Shown here: positions 9,618 to 17,323 of the stretch, in pieces
How positions within the stretch are numbered: position 1 is the first letter of the stretch
Layout of the letters: each line of letters begins with the position of its first letter
NCBI RefSeq assembly: GCF_000685095.1
Contig: NZ_BAYE01000013.1
Coordinates: 124,001-188,000 of the forward strand
DNA from: Paraburkholderia caledonica NBRC 102488
GTDB lineage: Bacteria > Pseudomonadota > Gammaproteobacteria > Burkholderiales > Burkholderiaceae
DNA: 64,000 bases
Direction of reading: 5' to 3'
Position numbers and translations under genes: made by a program
The notes under the pieces: generated by a model
Told to the model about the DNA's origin: nothing
Databases searched by the model: none
What the model saw: the letters and a program-made list of their open reading frames with translations, nothing else

Positions 9618-10928
9618 ATGACTACAACTCCCCGTGCTACGACAGCGTCGCCGGCGACTGCGACGGCGACGCAAAGTGCCGAATCGCAAGGCCGCTGGCT
9701 GCTGGTCTTCGTCCTTTCCTATCTTGCGCTAATGGCCGATGGCGCCGACGTGATGATGTACGGCTTGACCCTCACGCGAATCAAGGACGATTTCGGGCTG
9801 AGCAATGTGCAGGCAGGAGCGTTGGGAAGCTTGACGTTGTTAGGCATGGCCGCGGGCGGGATACTGGGCGGCTGGCTAAGCGATCGTGTGGGCCGGGTGA
9901 GGGTGGTCGTGTGGGCGCTGACGCTATTCTCGCTAGGCGCGGGACTGCTCGGGCTCACGCACAGCTTTTTGCAGTTCGCGATTGTTCGCTTCATCGGTTC
10001 GTTGGGAATCGGCTGCATGGTGCTGGTCACCACGCTGGTTGCCGAATACGTGCCAACCGAACGACGTTCGTTGATCCTCGGCGCGTTGCAAACCGCTATT
10101 TCGGCCGGCTATATCGTGGTGATCGCGCTAAGCAGCTGGATCTTGCCGCACTATGGCTGGCGCACGCTGTATTACGTGTCGGCCGTTCCCGTGGTCTTTG
10201 CGCTCGCGATCAGGTTTGCCGTACCCGAGCCGGCCAGCTGGCGGGCAAGCCGTGCAGCCGACCGCAAAAGCGAGAACGAAAGCGGCACTCAAGGCCACAG
10301 TGGAGCGCGATTGCGCGATGGCCGCTACGCCCTGATTTTCCGCACCCGGCAGACGCGCACGCTGTTCATCCTGTGGACTCTCGCCTCTGTTTTTATTCTT
10401 TCCGGCTTTTATGGCTTGAACAACTGGCTACCCACGTACCTCGAAAGAGAACTGCATATCAAGTTCAGCTCGCTCACTGGCTACATGATCGGCACCTACG
10501 TGGTCGCCTTCATCGGCAAGATCTTCGCCGGCTGGCTGGGCGACCGGTGGAGCCGGCGTGGCGTATACGTGCTGGGTTGCGCGGGCGCCGCGCTCTTTTT
10601 GCCGGTGATCATCTTCTGGCATACGCGGGAGAACATTGCTGCGCTGATGCTTTTCTTCGGCTTTCTGTATGGTGTTCCGCTTGGCACGATCGGCACTTTC
10701 ATGTCCGAGAGCTTCGCCACTTCTATTCGCGGCACTGCTGTTGGCGGTTCTTATAACGTTGGCCGTTTCTGCGCGGGCGCAGCGCCTATTGTTATCGGCT
10801 ATCTCGCCACGCAGTTCTCCATTGGTTTTGGCTTTCTTGTCGTAGGTGCGGTTTTCTTTCTGAGCGGCGTCACGGCGCTGTTTATCCCGGACCGCCTGTA
10901 CGACACCGAGCGGCCATCCACGCCATGA
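9618..10928 (+). CDS. MFS transporter, AAHS type
   Basis: 436 residues with 12 predicted membrane helices. Diagnostic points are the ADGADVMMYGLTL first helix with the DxxD pattern of aromatic acid:H+ symporters, and the loop signature GGWLSDRVGRVRV. It starts one base after the GAF gene, so translation is coupled. It is the second carrier in this operon, which suggests either two substrates or an importer/exporter pair; orientation cannot be told from sequence. Confidence 0.88.
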   Translation: MTTTPRATTASPATATATQSAESQGRWLLVFVLSYLALMADGADVMMYGLTLTRIKDDFGLSNVQAGALGSLTLLGMAAGGILGGWLSDRVGRVRVVVWALTLFSLGAGLLGLTHSFLQFAIVRFIGSLGIGCMVLVTTLVAEYVPTERRSLILGALQTAISAGYIVVIALSSWILPHYGWRTLYYVSAVPVVFALAIRFAVPEPASWRASRAADRKSENESGTQGHSGARLRDGRYALIFRTRQTRTLFILWTLASVFILSGFYGLNNWLPTYLERELHIKFSSLTGYMIGTYVVAFIGKIFAGWLGDRWSRRGVYVLGCAGAALFLPVIIFWHTRENIAALMLFFGFLYGVPLGTIGTFMSESFATSIRGTAVGGSYNVGRFCAGAAPIVIGYLATQFSIGFGFLVVGAVFFLSGVTALFIPDRLYDTERPSTP

Positions 10929-11139
10929 CGCTTGGGGTTTCGCCGCAAAGCATTCACGCTGCGGTGGATCGTCGTCTTCCGCGCAGAGGCAAGAGGATCG
11001 TCCTATCAGCGAAGCGATGGAAGATAGGAGAATCGTAGCCACTTTCTGCGGATGGTGAACCGGTGATGCGCGCTCTTGTACGCATTCCCGAACTTCGCCA
11101 CTGCAGTTTCATCAGGAAGCGGCAACCGGCGGCTGTGAA

Positions 11140-12468
11140 ATGTTAAGGATCGACGAAGTCACGAGTAGCGAAAATTTCCCCGAGCGATGCGATGTCGCGG
11201 TGATAGGCGGCGGCATTGTTGGCGTCAGCACCGCGTATGAACTGGCGCGGCGCGGTGTCCAGGTGGTGTTGCTCGAAAAGGGCGTTATCGGCTGCGAGCA
11301 GTCGGGGCGCAATTGGGGTTGGGTGCGTCAGCAAAACCGCGACCTCTATGAGTTGCCGCTCGCCATGCAAAGCCTCAGACGCTGGGAGGAATTGAGCGGA
11401 GAACTCGGCGAGGACATTGGCTTTCGCAAGGCGGGCATCCTGTATGGCACGGAGCTTCAATCGGACGTCGCGCAATGGGAGTCGTGGATTGCGCGCGCAC
11501 GGGAAATCGGTTTCAACAGTGAGATCCTCAGTGCGCGCGAACTGGCAGCGCGCATTCCGTCCGGACGTGCAAGGTGGGCTGGCGGTCTATGGTCGGTCAC
11601 GGACGGCCGCGCCGAGCCGTCGAAAGCCGCGCCTGCAATTGCACGCGGGGCGCAACGGCTTGGCGCCACGGTCTACCAGAACTGCGCGGTACGCAGTCTG
11701 GACATGAGTGCGGGACGCGTCGCCGGCATCTGGACGGAGCGCGGCCGGCTCGCAGCCGACACCGTCGTGCTTGCCGGAGGCGCCTGGAGCGCGTTGTTCT
11801 GCCAGCATCATGGCGTCGATCTGCCCGCCATCAACGTAATAGGTACGGCGTTGCGTACCGCTGAGGCACCGGCGGTCGTCGAAGGCTGTTTCTCCGGGCC
11901 TGACTTCGCGTTGAGGCGGAGGTTGGACGGCGGCTACACCATCGCGGTCCCCGGCTATGGACGGGTCGAACTCGCGCCGCAAAACCTGCGGCATTCGGTG
12001 AAGTTCCGCACCATGTTCCGCAGCAAGCTCAAGAAGAAACTGAAGGTTCGCGTCGGTGCCAGCTTCTTCCACGGACCAGAGGCGAGCGCGACGTGGCGCG
12101 ACGATGACATCTCGCCATTTGAACAGACACGGGTACTTGACCCGCGTGTCGATAGCGAATGGCTCGAACGCGGACTGCGCAATGTGGCCCGCGTGTTTCC
12201 CGAGTTGTCGGGCTTGCGGATCGCTCACGCATGGGCGGGCGCAATCGACACGACGCCGGATCTTGTCCCGATCATCTCGAAGGTCGATGCGAAACCGGGT
12301 CTTGTGATCGCCTCCGGCTTTAGCGGTCACGGCTTCGGGCTAGGGCCAGGCGCGGGCTTACTGGTGAGCCGGCTGATAATGGACGAGGCGCCGCAGTTCG
12401 ACATGGGTCCCTACAGACTGACGCGCTTTTCCGACGGAACGAAACTGAGCAGCCCCGAAATGATGTGA
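11140..12468 (+). CDS. FAD-dependent oxidoreductase, DAO (D-amino acid oxidase/GlpO-like) family
   Basis: 442 residues. The dinucleotide-binding motif is VIGGGIVG (GxGxxG at residues 23-28) with an acidic end of beta-2 (LLEKG), and the C-terminal FAD contact GFSGHGFGLGPGAG is clear. Family enzymes oxidise secondary or primary amines of amino acids to imines, passing electrons to oxygen or quinone. It follows the second MFS gene by 211 bases, so it may have its own promoter. In context it could oxidise the amine released by, or the substrate of, the gamma-glutamyltransferase; this is inference. Confidence 0.88.
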   Translation: MLRIDEVTSSENFPERCDVAVIGGGIVGVSTAYELARRGVQVVLLEKGVIGCEQSGRNWGWVRQQNRDLYELPLAMQSLRRWEELSGELGEDIGFRKAGILYGTELQSDVAQWESWIARAREIGFNSEILSARELAARIPSGRARWAGGLWSVTDGRAEPSKAAPAIARGAQRLGATVYQNCAVRSLDMSAGRVAGIWTERGRLAADTVVLAGGAWSALFCQHHGVDLPAINVIGTALRTAEAPAVVEGCFSGPDFALRRRLDGGYTIAVPGYGRVELAPQNLRHSVKFRTMFRSKLKKKLKVRVGASFFHGPEASATWRDDDISPFEQTRVLDPRVDSEWLERGLRNVARVFPELSGLRIAHAWAGAIDTTPDLVPIISKVDAKPGLVIASGFSGHGFGLGPGAGLLVSRLIMDEAPQFDMGPYRLTRFSDGTKLSSPEMM

Positions 12469-12581
12469 GTTGAATTACGGGGACTAGCTCTCACGCAACA
12501 GCGATGCGCGCTGAACGGGGTGCGCCTGTGCAATTAAACGCGACGTGCTACGATTGCCATCGTCAAGTTCCTGGCTGTCGC

Positions 12582-12890
12582 ATGTCCATGCACAAACTGG
12601 CTTACCTGCTTGTTCCTTTGACGCTCGCCACACCGTTATCAGCCTTCGCGCTTGGCAGTGAGAATGTGGAATACGATCAATGCATCTTGAACTCTTTAGC
12701 GAATAGCCAGAGCAGCTACGCGGCACGTGTCATCAGAAATTCGTGCCAGGCACTGTACGTAAACAGTGCACTGCTTTTGCCGCGCGAGAAGTCTTATCAC
12801 GTGTGTATCTTGCAGAATGTCCAGAACGTGAGAGGGGCATTTTCAGTCAACGAAATATTGCACGCCTGCCGCCGCCAGAATCCGATGTGA
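12582..12890 (+). CDS. Small exported four-cysteine protein with an internal duplication
   Basis: 102 residues from ATG 12582 (an in-frame start at 12504 would precede the signal peptide with a charged, Cys-rich stretch). Residues 1-23 form a signal peptide ending in SAFA-LG. The mature part consists of two 26-residue units, each starting Y-x-x-C-I-L and ending in Cys at position 25: YDQCIL...RNSC and YHVCIL...LHAC. This predicts a periplasmic protein with two disulfides. It resembles the four-cysteine small proteins seen in proteobacteria, whose role is not known. It lies alone, 118 bases before a strong terminator. Confidence 0.7.
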   Translation: MSMHKLAYLLVPLTLATPLSAFALGSENVEYDQCILNSLANSQSSYAARVIRNSCQALYVNSALLLPREKSYHVCILQNVQNVRGAFSVNEILHACRRQNPM

Positions 12891-13007
12891 GTTGAGCGCG
12901 TCACGATTCGATATCGGCAAGCGCGAGCCGGTACGTTGAATGCCGCTACCCGGTTGGCGGTTCACCGACCGCGCGGATAGAAAATGCCGACGTGACGTAG
13001 CTCGCTC

Positions 13008-13040
13008 AAACAGGCAGGGTGTGCCTGCCTGTTTTCTTTT
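13008..13040 (+). terminator. Rho-independent terminator
   Basis: Perfect 11-bp stem AAACAGGCAGG / CCTGCCTGTTT with a GTGTG loop, followed by a T-rich tail (TCTTTTGTTT) on the plus strand. It ends the transcript of the four-cysteine protein gene and stands 3 bases from the stop of the convergent RAYT-like gene. The opposite strand has only three T after the stem. Confidence 0.85.
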
Positions 13041-13042
13041 GT

Positions 13043-13759
13043 TTAGCCGACGTGCGCGAAGGCGCGGGTCGTGCGAGCCTTGGGCGGCCGGTCCCGCAGC
13101 AGCAGTGGCATCAAACGCCGGTTGGCTGTCCGCGCCGCCCACTCGCAATATTCGGCGCTGCCGAGCACCCAGCCATTTAGCGTGGACTGCATCAGCTTTT
13201 GGACCTCGAGTTGATCGGGGGACTGTGCGCCCAGATCCCGATAAGCCTCGTGACGTTCGAACGGCGTATTGCCGAGCGCGCGATAAAGTGGGTGGTCTTT
13301 GATAAACCTATCGACACGCAGCCCGATGTGGTGCGAGTAGCTCGACCACCGATATTTTCCCGGCTCGTCTACAAGGTTGCTGCGCACCGGCGCATGATCG
13401 ATGATCTGGCTCGCCAGCAGAAAATATCGGTCGGGCTCGATCACTGTTGCCCGATACCCGCCACGCCACATCGTACCGCGCCGTCCATGGCGTCGATTGA
13501 ATGTCTCGACATAGCGGCGGCCCACCGCCTGCATCGCCATGGCCACGCTCGACTCATATGACGGCGTGACGAGAAATTGCACCGCACCTGGCATCAGAAC
13601 CCAGGCATGGACTGCCAGGTCGGCGACGCGCGCTGCGTCTGCCAGGCAGGCGAGGAAGTACAGGTAATCTCCTTCATCCAGGAATGCGGGCCCCGTGAGC
13701 CCCTGCAAAATAACGTGCTGCGGTTGTTCTGGAACGTAATGACGTGCGAGCCGTGTCAT
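13043..13759 (-). CDS. RAYT/IS200-like (Y1_Tnp fold) protein with degenerate active site
   Basis: 238 residues with the full outline of REP-associated tyrosine transposases: MTRLARHYVPEQPQHVILQG at the N-terminus, HAWVLMP, the MQAVGRRYVETFNRR helix and the PVRSNLV segment. The HUH metal motif, normally NHVHLL after MP, reads GAVQFL here. The position of the nucleophilic Tyr before the NPVR-like segment reads SQIIDHAPVR, with no Tyr. It is therefore probably inactive as a nuclease and retained as a DNA- or RNA-binding protein. No flanking inverted repeats are seen. Confidence 0.8.
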   Translation of the reverse strand: MTRLARHYVPEQPQHVILQGLTGPAFLDEGDYLYFLACLADAARVADLAVHAWVLMPGAVQFLVTPSYESSVAMAMQAVGRRYVETFNRRHGRRGTMWRGGYRATVIEPDRYFLLASQIIDHAPVRSNLVDEPGKYRWSSYSHHIGLRVDRFIKDHPLYRALGNTPFERHEAYRDLGAQSPDQLEVQKLMQSTLNGWVLGSAEYCEWAARTANRRLMPLLLRDRPPKARTTRAFAHVG

Positions 13760-13783
13760 GCTGAATTAACCGGAGATCCGATG

Positions 13784-14202
13784 TGAGAAAGCGTTCCGAC
13801 AGGTAACGAATGTGTGACGGTGCGTGAAGCAGGTATGAGACGGATTCTAGTGGTGATGTGCGCGAGTTTTCATCGCGAATAGGCCTTTGTTCTAGCCTCA
13901 TTTCGCTGAATTGGCGTGCGCTGCCATCGCCGGTTTTATGCCAACGCTGAATTCCAGCGGCGTGCTAACGCAAGTGGTCGGTCTGATGGTGTCGATGCGG
14001 AAGAGGTGGATCGTTCGTGCTCTGCGCACGGGATGATGCGGATGAACTGGGGATCGGTGGGATGGCGGATGCGAGGCAGCGATCAAGCGCAATCACGTGC
14101 CTCTGGGAGACCTCGGCGGTCGGTCAGGTTTTCGGCTTCTTTGCCAAGTATGCCTGATGTCGTCATCAGGCACACTTGGCGCCTCGTGAGACTGTGAGTC
14201 GC
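13784..14202. other. Intergenic stretch without a recognisable gene
   Basis: Between the RAYT-like gene and the SDR gene. Apart from the palindrome at 14143-14180, I see no gene, RNA or promoter I can support. Translated in all frames it gives only short arginine-rich frames of the kind produced by GC-rich DNA. Confidence 0.5.
14143..14180. repeat. Long imperfect palindrome (REP-like or factor-independent terminator)
   Basis: Arms GCCAAGT-A-TGCCTGATG and CATCAGGCA-C-ACTTGGC pair over 16 of 17 positions around a TCGT loop. It starts 22 bases beyond the stop of the SDR gene (14203). Neither strand has a T-tract, so it may be a REP-type element or an mRNA 3' stabiliser rather than a classic terminator. 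Confidence 0.6.
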
Positions 14203-15102
14203 CTACGACTGTCCGGACACCTGCTCGCGCCACCGGTAAGCCTGCTTCCACCCAAGCAAACGCTTGAGCTTTTCATTACTCAGCAAGGTCTCGAATTCAC
14301 CGAGCGGTTTTTTTACCGGCACATTCGGGTAGTAAGTCTTCAGCAATTCCGCGACCGGCCGGTCGGAGGAGACGTCGTCAGCGGCTACGTTCATCACCGT
14401 GAAGCCCAGACCATCCTTTTCGATGCCCAGACGGCAGGCCGTTGCCAGGTCGCGGCCGTCGATATAACTCCATGCAATGCGCTTTCTCAAGGCGGGGTCC
14501 TTGAGCCAGGTCGGGAATTTCTGGTAGTCCACGGGGTCGAGTACATTGCCGATGCGCAAGCAGTAAATATCGGCGCCCGTGCGCGCATGAAACGCCTTTG
14601 CTGTCACTTCATTAATGACTTTCGAGGTGGCGTAGCTGTCCATCGGGTCGACGGGATACTCTTCATCGAGCGGAAAGTAGGCCGGGTCGCGATGCCGGTG
14701 CGCGAACACCACGCCGTAGGTCGTCTCGCTCGAAGCGACGATGACCTTCCTGATGCCGAGCTTTGCAGCCGCGTCCAGCACGTTGTAGGTGCCCATCACA
14801 TTGATGCGGAACACCTCGTTATCCGTGGTGACGAGAATGCGTGGAATGGCGGCGAAATGCACAACGGCGTCGATCGGCTTGGGCTCGATGTCGTCGTCGA
14901 ATTCTCTCGCCGTGGTCGTGGACGAAAGTGCATTGAACACCTGTCCCGCATCGGTGATGTCGGTGATCAGAGTCCGCGCAGTGCCTTTGGCCATTGGCAC
15001 GCGGTCCAGATTGAGTACTTCGTAGCCGTGCGCCACCAGATCTTCTACTACCCATTTGCCGGCAAGTCCGCTGCCGCCCGTCACAATCACTCGTTTGGTC
15101 AT
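14203..15102 (-). CDS. NAD(P)-dependent epimerase/dehydratase (extended SDR)
   Basis: 299 residues. The Rossmann motif TGGSGLAGKW is at residues 8-17, the NAD-contacting segment is HFAAIPR, the active-site Ser/Thr region is VASSETTYG, and the catalytic pair is YATSK. Extended SDRs of this type include nucleotide-sugar epimerases and uronate or sugar C1-dehydrogenases. It is divergent from the first sugar importer and shares its 244-base promoter region with two Crp-type sites, so an oxidation or epimerisation step for the imported sugar is plausible but not shown. Confidence 0.85.
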   Translation of the reverse strand: MTKRVIVTGGSGLAGKWVVEDLVAHGYEVLNLDRVPMAKGTARTLITDITDAGQVFNALSSTTTAREFDDDIEPKPIDAVVHFAAIPRILVTTDNEVFRINVMGTYNVLDAAAKLGIRKVIVASSETTYGVVFAHRHRDPAYFPLDEEYPVDPMDSYATSKVINEVTAKAFHARTGADIYCLRIGNVLDPVDYQKFPTWLKDPALRKRIAWSYIDGRDLATACRLGIEKDGLGFTVMNVAADDVSSDRPVAELLKTYYPNVPVKKPLGEFETLLSNEKLKRLLGWKQAYRWREQVSGQS

Positions 15103-15194
15103 GCCTTGTCTCCTTTGCAGTTCATAAAGCCACCCGACGGCAATGCGCCGCTGACGACACCAGACGCATCGTAACGCCGCGCCCTGCGCGATGC

Positions 15195-15210
15195 TGTGAC
15201 GCCCGTCATA
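15195..15210. promoter_or_regulatory. Crp/Fnr-type binding site 1
   Basis: TGTGACGCCCGTCATA matches the Crp pattern TGTGA-N6-TCACA at 9 of 10 fixed positions. It lies between the divergent SDR and permease genes. Its reverse complement differs from site 2 (15272-15287) at one base of 16. Confidence 0.6.
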
Positions 15211-15271
15211 GGCATGTGGGCATTCATCGCGCTATCCGCAGACAATCTACGGGTCAATCCCGATACGGATC

Positions 15272-15287
15272 TATGACGCGCGTCACA
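15272..15287. promoter_or_regulatory. Crp/Fnr-type binding site 2
   Basis: TATGACGCGCGTCACA matches TGTGA-N6-TCACA at 9 of 10 fixed positions and contains the perfect 12-bp palindrome TGACGCGCGTCA. It is 77 bp from site 1 and 60 bases before the permease start. The Crp/Fnr protein encoded at 19502-20260 is the obvious candidate to bind both. Confidence 0.65.
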
Positions 15288-15330
15288 GATTTCCGCATGT
15301 CCGGGCTCCTATGATCTGTTCCGAGCCTGC

Positions 15331-15340
15331 AAAGGAGGAG
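15331..15340 (+). promoter_or_regulatory. Strong ribosome binding site fixing the permease start
   Basis: AAAGGAGGAG is nearly fully complementary to the 16S 3' end and ends 6 bases before GTG 15347, in frame with the permease. It decides for the GTG over an upstream ATG at 15311, which has no such site. Confidence 0.8.
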
Positions 15341-15346
15341 CGATCG

Positions 15347-16342
15347 GTGACTGCAATATCGTCGAAGAAGGAACCCCAGTCCGGGCGTGCCGCTGACTGG
15401 ATCAAGGCGTGCCTGCGCATACGCGAGCTGAACGTGCTCTCGGTGCTGCTGCTCGTCGGACTGCTGATCAGCGTTTTCTCACCGTACTTCCTCACGACCA
15501 ACAACCTGATGGGCGTGTTCCGCTCGTTTTCGTTGATCGCGCTCATGTCGATCGGCATGATGCTCGTGATCATTACGGGCGGCATCGACCTCTCGGTTGG
15601 ATCGGTCATGGGCCTGTCGTCGCTCGTTACCGCGCTCGTCTTCCAGCATGGTTACAACGCGCCCGCGGCCATTGGCGCGGGGCTCGCCGTGGGAATCGCG
15701 GTCGGCGCATTCAATGGCTTCATGATCACGTGGATACAGTTGCCGCCTTTCATTGCGACGCTTGGCACGCTGTCGATCGGGCGCGGCCTCATGTACATCA
15801 TTACCAAAGGCGTGCCCGTCACACCGGACGTACCCGACAGCTTCACATTCATCGGCCAGGGCTACATTGGATTCGTGCCCTTTCCGGTCGTCATTCTTCT
15901 GGCTATGACGGCCGTCTTCTCCGTCGTCATGCGACAGACGCGCTTTGGCCGTTACGTGTATGCGACTGGCGGCAATGAAGTGGCCGCGCGCTTATCCGGC
16001 GTGCGCACCGCGCGCGTGAAATTCACGGTCTATGTGCTATCCGGCCTGATCGCATCGATGGCAGGCGTCATTGCGTTCTCGCGCTTCGTGTCGGCCGAGC
16101 CGGCTTCTGGCTTCGGCGCGGAACTCGATGTCATCGCGGCGGCGGCCATCGGCGGCGCGAGTCTGTCGGGCGGGGCGGGCAGCGTGGAGGGCGCGATCAT
16201 CGGCGCGGCCCTCGCGGGAATCATTACGAATGGCGTCGTGCTGCTCAACATCGATACCTATGCGCAGCAGGCCATCACCGGCTGCGTGATTCTCATTGCC
16301 GTCAGTATCGACATCTGGCGCGTGCGTCGCAAGGAACGCTAG
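15347..16342 (+). CDS. Sugar ABC transporter permease, RbsC-like (system 1)
   Basis: 331 residues from GTG 15347, chosen for the AAAGGAGGAG site just upstream. A BPD_transp_2 membrane protein with about ten hydrophobic segments and the family signature TGGIDLSVGSVMGLSS. The cytoplasmic loop GGNEVAARLSGVRTARVKF contacts the ATPase. First gene of a permease, binding protein, ATPase operon, an order less common than the usual ATPase/permease/binding protein order. Imports a pentose or related polyol; specificity unknown. Confidence 0.9.
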   Translation: MTAISSKKEPQSGRAADWIKACLRIRELNVLSVLLLVGLLISVFSPYFLTTNNLMGVFRSFSLIALMSIGMMLVIITGGIDLSVGSVMGLSSLVTALVFQHGYNAPAAIGAGLAVGIAVGAFNGFMITWIQLPPFIATLGTLSIGRGLMYIITKGVPVTPDVPDSFTFIGQGYIGFVPFPVVILLAMTAVFSVVMRQTRFGRYVYATGGNEVAARLSGVRTARVKFTVYVLSGLIASMAGVIAFSRFVSAEPASGFGAELDVIAAAAIGGASLSGGAGSVEGAIIGAALAGIITNGVVLLNIDTYAQQAITGCVILIAVSIDIWRVRRKER

Positions 16343-16381
16343 GAACACTGAACGCTGCAACCATAACATCAGGAGACATGC

Positions 16382-17323
16382 ATGAAACTCACGCAACGAT
16401 TCACCGCGAGCGCCCTGGTCGCACTAGCCGCATCAGTTGGCGCACCGGCTCACGCCAAAGACGCAAAAGATATTTCCGTCGCCGTTATTCCCAAGGTCGC
16501 GGTGCCGTTCTTCGACGACTGCAATAAAGGGGCAAAGACGGCGGCCGACAAAGCCGGCGTGAAATACCAATGGGTAGTGCCGCAAAACACCCAGGGTTCC
16601 ACGCAGGTACAGATTATCGAGGACCTGATCTCGAGGCATGTGGATGGCATTGCGATATCGGTCAACGAGCCGAAGTCGGTGGAAAGCGTGATGAAGCGCG
16701 CAGAGCAAAGCGGCATCAAGGTGCTGACGTACGACTCGGATTCGCCCAGAAGCGGACGCTCCATGTATATCGGCACCAACAACGAACAGGCGGGCGCGAC
16801 CATGGCGGAGACGATGGGCAAGGCGCTCAATGGTCAGGGCGAAGTGGCGATCATTACGGGCCAACTGGGCGCGGTCAATCTGAACGAACGTATTGCCGGC
16901 ATCAAGAAAGGGCTGGCGAAATATCCGGGCATCAAGATTGTCGAAACGCAAGGCACCGACGACGATCTGGCGCGCGGCGTCTCCGTGGTCGAAACCACGC
17001 TGCGTGCGCATCCGCAACTCAAAGGTATCTTCGGCGTGAGCCAGGTGGGCGGCCCGGCGGTCGCGAAGGTGCTCAATACGAAGGAATTCGGCACGATGAA
17101 AGGCAAGCTCGAAGTGCTTGCCTTCGACGATCTTCCCGACACGGTGAAGGGGCTGAAGGATGGCTATATCCAGGGCATCATGGTTCAGCGTCCGGTGACA
17201 ATGGGCTCGCTCGCTGTCGAGCACCTTGTCGCGCAGATCCAGGGCCAGGAAGCGCAGCCAAAAGACATCGACACCGGCGTGACCGTTGTCACGAAAGACA
17301 ACATGACCAGCTACACGAAGTGA
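16382..17323 (+). CDS. Sugar ABC transporter substrate-binding protein (system 1)
   Basis: 313 residues of periplasmic-binding-protein type I (RbsB-like). The Sec signal peptide spans residues 1-25 and ends PAHA-KD. The mature start DISVAVIPKVAVPFFDDCNKG, the hinge and the LTYDSDSPRSGR ligand segment are typical of ribose-, allose- and autoinducer-2-type binders. It follows the permease by 39 bases behind an AGGAGA site, and its stop overlaps the ATPase start (TGATG). Confidence 0.92.
   Translation: MKLTQRFTASALVALAASVGAPAHAKDAKDISVAVIPKVAVPFFDDCNKGAKTAADKAGVKYQWVVPQNTQGSTQVQIIEDLISRHVDGIAISVNEPKSVESVMKRAEQSGIKVLTYDSDSPRSGRSMYIGTNNEQAGATMAETMGKALNGQGEVAIITGQLGAVNLNERIAGIKKGLAKYPGIKIVETQGTDDDLARGVSVVETTLRAHPQLKGIFGVSQVGGPAVAKVLNTKEFGTMKGKLEVLAFDDLPDTVKGLKDGYIQGIMVQRPVTMGSLAVEHLVAQIQGQEAQPKDIDTGVTVVTKDNMTSYTK

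Noticed and set aside
14176..15174. 332-codon plus-strand frame
   Set aside because: Mirror of the SDR epimerase gene; no recognisable domain.
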